Assembly: GCA_946885745.1 (NCBI GenBank)
Contig: CAMPGV010000034.1
Span: forward strand, 1-8,629
Direction: 5' to 3'
Source: an uncultured Candidatus Saccharibacteria bacterium
GTDB taxonomy: Bacteria > Patescibacteria > Saccharimonadia > Saccharimonadales > JAEWBQ01
Length of the DNA: 8,629 bases
Shown here: piece after piece, positions 6,846 to 8,629 of the stretch
How the letters are laid out: each line of letters begins with the position of its first letter
How positions within the stretch are numbered: position 1 is the stretch's first letter
The notes under the pieces: generated by a model
The model's database searches: none
What the model was told of the DNA's origin: nothing
What the model saw: the letters and a program-made list of their open reading frames with translations, nothing else
Translations under genes and position numbers: made by a program

Positions 6846-7136
6846 ATGGAATTTTTAAATAAGTTTGCACAAGATGGCCGCCTTGATCTTAATCAGGTTA
6901 ATGTACCAACCATTACACCCGATAGCGCGATACAGACAATTCTTACCACCGTCTACACGTGGGCAGGTATTATCTGTGTGATCATTATTATTGTTGCTGG
7001 CTTCTTGTATGTCACGTCGGCAGGTAATGCGGCGACAGTTAAAAAAGCCAAGGATGCAATAACAGGTGCGGTCATTGGTCTGATTTTTGTTATGTTAGCG
7101 TTTGCAATTACAGCGTTTGTTATAGGGAGGTTATAG
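6846..7136 (+). CDS. short T4SS pilin-like protein without signal peptide, third of six
   Basis: The product has only 96 residues. A polar 37-residue N-terminus leads straight into two helices (about 38-57 and 72-93), joined by a loop reading SAGNAATVKKAK, which matches the family loop. No signal peptide is present and this is not a start-call error: an in-frame TAA at 6819-6821 closes the frame upstream, and no ATG or GTG lies between it and 6846. GGGAG at 6831-6835, inside the end of the previous gene, gives a good ribosome-binding site with a 10-nt spacer. If the Lys-rich loop stays cytoplasmic, the N-terminus must cross the membrane without a cleavable signal. Gene spacing (2 nt before, 1 nt after) shows tight coupling with its neighbours. 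Family membership rests on loop and helix similarity. Confidence 0.8.
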   Translation: MEFLNKFAQDGRLDLNQVNVPTITPDSAIQTILTTVYTWAGIICVIIIIVAGFLYVTSAGNAATVKKAKDAITGAVIGLIFVMLAFAITAFVIGRL

Positions 7137-7137
7137 A

Positions 7138-7509
7138 ATGAAACGAATCAAACAGTCAATCGTTGCTTTAGCTATGGTGTTAGGACTGGGTGTTGCCCTT
7201 TCCCCTGCTCCGGTTTCAGCGATTAATGTCTTTAATCAGTGTAACGGCAACACGAGCGTCGTTTGTACATCGGCGACGAAAGATGATGCCACTACAAAGG
7301 TAAAGGATATAATTAATATCGCCCTTTACGTGCTTGGTATCATTGCGGTCATCATGATTATCGTTGGCGCGTTTCGCTACGTGCTATCGGGTGGTGATGC
7401 CGGCTCGGTGACTGCGGCTAAGAATACGATTCTTTATGCAGTTGTGGGTTTGATCGTGGCGATTTTGTCGTTCGTGATCGTGAATTTTGTCATTAATGCA
7501 GCAAGCTAA
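7138..7509 (+). CDS. T4SS pilin-like protein, fourth of six
   Basis: The product has 123 residues. AGGGAGG at 7124-7130 lies 7 nt before the ATG, inside the end of the previous gene. The signal peptide is about 1-28 (PVSA cleavage site). The mature N-terminus has two cysteines (C35 and C43). Two helices (about 60-84 and 97-120) flank the loop SGGDAGSVTAAKNT. This loop and the flanking helix are nearly identical to those of the next two genes, so these three form a recent subgroup within the array. VirB2/TrbC-type pilins are processed at a signal peptide and then stored in the inner membrane before pilus assembly; the same fate is inferred here. The stop is followed by 22 nt containing the next gene's ribosome-binding site. 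Confidence 0.87.
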   Translation: MKRIKQSIVALAMVLGLGVALSPAPVSAINVFNQCNGNTSVVCTSATKDDATTKVKDIINIALYVLGIIAVIMIIVGAFRYVLSGGDAGSVTAAKNTILYAVVGLIVAILSFVIVNFVINAAS

Positions 7510-7516
7510 TAGGAGT

Positions 7517-7523
7517 AAGGGAG
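7517..7523 (+). promoter_or_regulatory. ribosome-binding site fixing the start of the fifth pilin gene
   Basis: AAGGGAG lies 8 nt before the ATG at 7532. The frame is also open from an ATG at 7487, but that start lies inside the previous gene and would put 15 extra residues in front of a well-formed signal peptide. The site therefore supports 7532. Confidence 0.75.
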
Positions 7524-7531
7524 TTATTGTT

Positions 7532-7903
7532 ATGAAAAAAATGAAAATTGGACTACTGTCTCTGATGGCCCTGGTGGGAATCGCTGCGGCTGTACCGGCT
7601 TACGTGAGCGCGGCACCAGCCGACAGTATCCGTAACGGCGTCAACGCGGTTGGCGGTAATGAGCAGCAGAACCAGCGTCCACTGGCACAGATTGTCCGTG
7701 AGGTCGTGAATGTTGTACTGTTTGTACTCGGCGCGGTAGCGGTGATTATGATTATCATTGGTGGCTTCCGCTACGTTGTCTCTGGCGGTGATTCATCAAG
7801 TGTTACGGCAGCGAAGAACACTATCTTTTACGCAGTCATCGGTCTCATTATTGCGATCCTGGCCTATGCGATCGTGAATTTTGTTGTTAACAGCCTGACT
7901 TAA
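7532..7903 (+). CDS. T4SS pilin-like protein, fifth of six
   Basis: The product has 123 residues from the ATG at 7532. The signal peptide (about 1-27) has a Lys-rich start and an AYVSA cleavage site. The mature N-terminus (about 28-55, rich in Asn and Gln) has no cysteine, unlike all the other signal-peptide-bearing members. Helices run about 57-84 and 97-120, around a loop reading SGGDSSSVTAAKNT. It is most similar to the sixth member and then to the fourth. A 15-nt exact match near the 3' end (7476-7490 and 7870-7884) with the fourth gene supports duplication. It is the last gene of the tightly spaced cluster; the next gene follows after 64 nt and has its own candidate promoter. No terminator hairpin separates them. 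Confidence 0.87.
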   Translation: MKKMKIGLLSLMALVGIAAAVPAYVSAAPADSIRNGVNAVGGNEQQNQRPLAQIVREVVNVVLFVLGAVAVIMIIIGGFRYVVSGGDSSSVTAAKNTIFYAVIGLIIAILAYAIVNFVVNSLT

Positions 7904-7906
7904 CCC

Positions 7907-7935
7907 TTAACAAATAGGTTTGATTCTGGTATAAA
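7907..7935 (+). promoter_or_regulatory. candidate extended -10 promoter for the sixth pilin gene
   Basis: TTAACA (7907-7912, 5/6 match) is 17 bp from TATAAA (7930-7935, 5/6 match), which is preceded by TGG, an extended -10 element. Initiation near 7942 gives a leader of about 26 nt with a good ribosome-binding site (AAAGGA, 7956-7961, 6 nt before the ATG). By eye it is the best promoter match in the window. Confidence 0.6.
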
Positions 7936-7967
7936 ATAGTGTAGGTAATCCTAAGAAAGGAAGAAAC

Positions 7968-8387
7968 ATGAAGAATATTATTAAGAAAAGTTTGCAGAGC
8001 TTACTGATTGTCCCTGTACTTGCACTCGGCCTGAGCGTCGCTGTACCATCATTGCAGCCAACAGCGCTTGCGCAGTGTGAACAAGGTATCCAGGGCGGTC
8101 TTGACGCTGGTGCTAACTGTGCCAAGGGTGACGACCAGCAAGCTGATCTGTTTGGCCCGACTGGTATTTTTAGGCTCATCACGAACGTTCTGCTCTTTAT
8201 CATCGGTGCAATTTCAGTAATCATGCTGATCATTGGTGGTATCCGCTACGTAGTATCTGGTGGTGACAGCAGCGCTGTGACCGCAGCAAAGAATACTATT
8301 CTTTACGCGGTGATCGGTATCATCGTTGCCCTGCTTGCTTACGCACTGGTCAACTTCGTCATCGGTAGCTTCTCAGCACAGGCGTAG
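7968..8387 (+). CDS. T4SS pilin-like protein, sixth of six, separately promoted
   Basis: The product has 139 residues. The signal peptide (about 1-35) ends ALA before Gln36. The exported segment (36-66) is Gly/Asp-rich with two cysteines (C37 and C51). Helices run about 68-97 and 110-132, with GGIRYVVSGGD and the loop SSAVTAAKNT between them. The core is nearly the same as in the fifth member. A TTAACA/TGGTATAAA promoter lies in the 64-bp gap before it and a strong terminator follows, so it can be made as a monocistronic message. This makes it a candidate for the most abundant pilin, although no expression data are visible. AAAGGA 6 nt upstream supports the ATG. The VirB2/TrbC-like pilin role is inferred from architecture and context. 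Confidence 0.87.
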   Translation: MKNIIKKSLQSLLIVPVLALGLSVAVPSLQPTALAQCEQGIQGGLDAGANCAKGDDQQADLFGPTGIFRLITNVLLFIIGAISVIMLIIGGIRYVVSGGDSSAVTAAKNTILYAVIGIIVALLAYALVNFVIGSFSAQA

Positions 8388-8405
8388 CCTCTATCCAATC
8401 TTAGG

Positions 8406-8435
8406 AAAACACCTCCGCTACAGGAGGTGTTTTTT
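8406..8435 (+). terminator. rho-independent terminator ending the pilin array
   Basis: AAAACACCTCC (8406-8416) pairs perfectly with GGAGGTGTTTT (8423-8433) around a 6-nt loop, with the T run continuing to 8435. It lies 19 nt after the TAG of the sixth pilin gene. Confidence 0.9.
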
Positions 8436-8485
8436 ATGGCCTACATATATGCTCTTCCCTATTTAACGATCAAAGTTGTGACTAA

Positions 8486-8517
8486 TAAAATAACCCCGAC
8501 GTTGCGGGGTTATTTTA
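8486..8517 (-). terminator. rho-independent terminator of the Hsp20 gene
   Basis: A 13-bp perfect stem (8486-8498 with 8505-8517; core AACCCCG/CGGGGTT) surrounds a 6-nt loop, with AT-rich flanks giving T runs in either direction. It lies 12 nt past the TAA of the minus-strand Hsp20 gene and back to back with the pilin terminator, so the two convergent units are insulated from each other. Confidence 0.88.
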
Positions 8518-8529
8518 AATGCAGTTTGA

Positions 8530-8629
8530 TTACTGAATGGTAATCTTCTTAGCCTGTTCCTGCTTGACCTTCACAAAGCTGATAGTTAGAACGCCGTCTT
8601 TGAGGACCGCTTCAACCTCATCTTCCTTG
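8530..8629 (-). CDS. hsp20: small heat shock protein, Hsp20/alpha-crystallin family (C-terminal fragment)
   Basis: Only the last 32 codons are inside the window, ending at TAA (8530-8532). They read KEDEVEAVLKDGVLTISFVK followed by a Lys/Gln-rich linker and KKITIQ. This is the typical end of the alpha-crystallin domain: the A-x-LKDGVL-x-I strand motif, then a short tail with an I-x-I-like element (ITI) used in oligomer contacts. Such proteins are ATP-independent holdases that keep unfolding proteins soluble in the cytoplasm. The N-terminus and most of the domain lie beyond the right edge. The gene is convergent with the pilin array and has its own terminator, so a functional link is not implied. 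Confidence 0.85.
   Translation of the reverse strand, partial: KEDEVEAVLKDGVLTISFVKVKQEQAKKITIQ

Noticed and set aside
7487..7531. Upstream ATG extension of the fifth pilin gene
   Set aside because: It lies inside the fourth pilin gene, lacks its own ribosome-binding site and would bury the signal peptide; AAGGGAG at 7517-7523 supports the ATG at 7532.
7907..8233. 108-codon minus-strand frame
   Set aside because: It is antisense to the sixth pilin gene and its promoter, with no ribosome-binding site evidence.
8436..8543. 35-codon plus-strand frame preceded by AGGAGG at good spacing
   Set aside because: The AGGAGG is the right arm of the pilin terminator, and the frame runs through the Hsp20 terminator and into the Hsp20 gene; the apparent ribosome-binding site is coincidental.
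1..8629. CRISPR array, tRNA/rRNA gene, insertion sequence or attachment site
   Set aside because: I saw no regularly spaced repeats, cloverleaf-like sequence, transposase or flanking inverted repeats; the repeats seen are paralogous coding segments and terminator stems.

Overview
This window looks like a chromosomal locus from a candidate-phyla-radiation (Patescibacteria) bacterium, most plausibly of the Saccharibacteria type. That placement is inferred from gene content: large TrbL/VirB6-like polytopic proteins lie beside a tandem array of small two-helix pilin-like proteins, with no relaxase, phage or transposon gene in view. None of the eight visible gene ends uses TGA, and no real gene has an in-frame TGA. 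This argues against the TGA-glycine code of Gracilibacteria/SR1 and for the standard bacterial code.

The left two thirds is read on the minus strand. A 334-residue single-pass membrane protein of unknown function (4832-5836) is followed by a strong bidirectional terminator (4782-4817). Then come two paralogous VirB6/TrbL-like proteins: an 894-residue one (2055-4739), and one that runs off the left edge (1-1946, at least 648 residues) and has its own candidate promoter. The right third is read on the plus strand. Six consecutive T4SS pilin-like genes (5990-6385, 6400-6843, 6846-7136, 7138-7509, 7532-7903, 7968-8387) end at a clear terminator (8406-8435). The two halves diverge from a 153-bp region (5837-5989). 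At the right edge is the C-terminus of a convergent small heat shock protein (Hsp20), with its own terminator.

Taken together, the locus encodes membrane parts of a type IV secretion-like machine: two VirB6-like inner-membrane channel or scaffold proteins with large extracytoplasmic N-domains, an accessory bitopic protein, and an unusually expanded set of VirB2/TrbC-like pilin subunits. A VirB4-type ATPase would be expected nearby but is not in the window. The most interesting features are the six diversified pilin paralogues, the paired cysteines in the exported parts of the pilins and VirB6-like proteins, a pilin paralogue with no signal peptide, a separate promoter for the last pilin gene, and two candidate near-leaderless transcripts.
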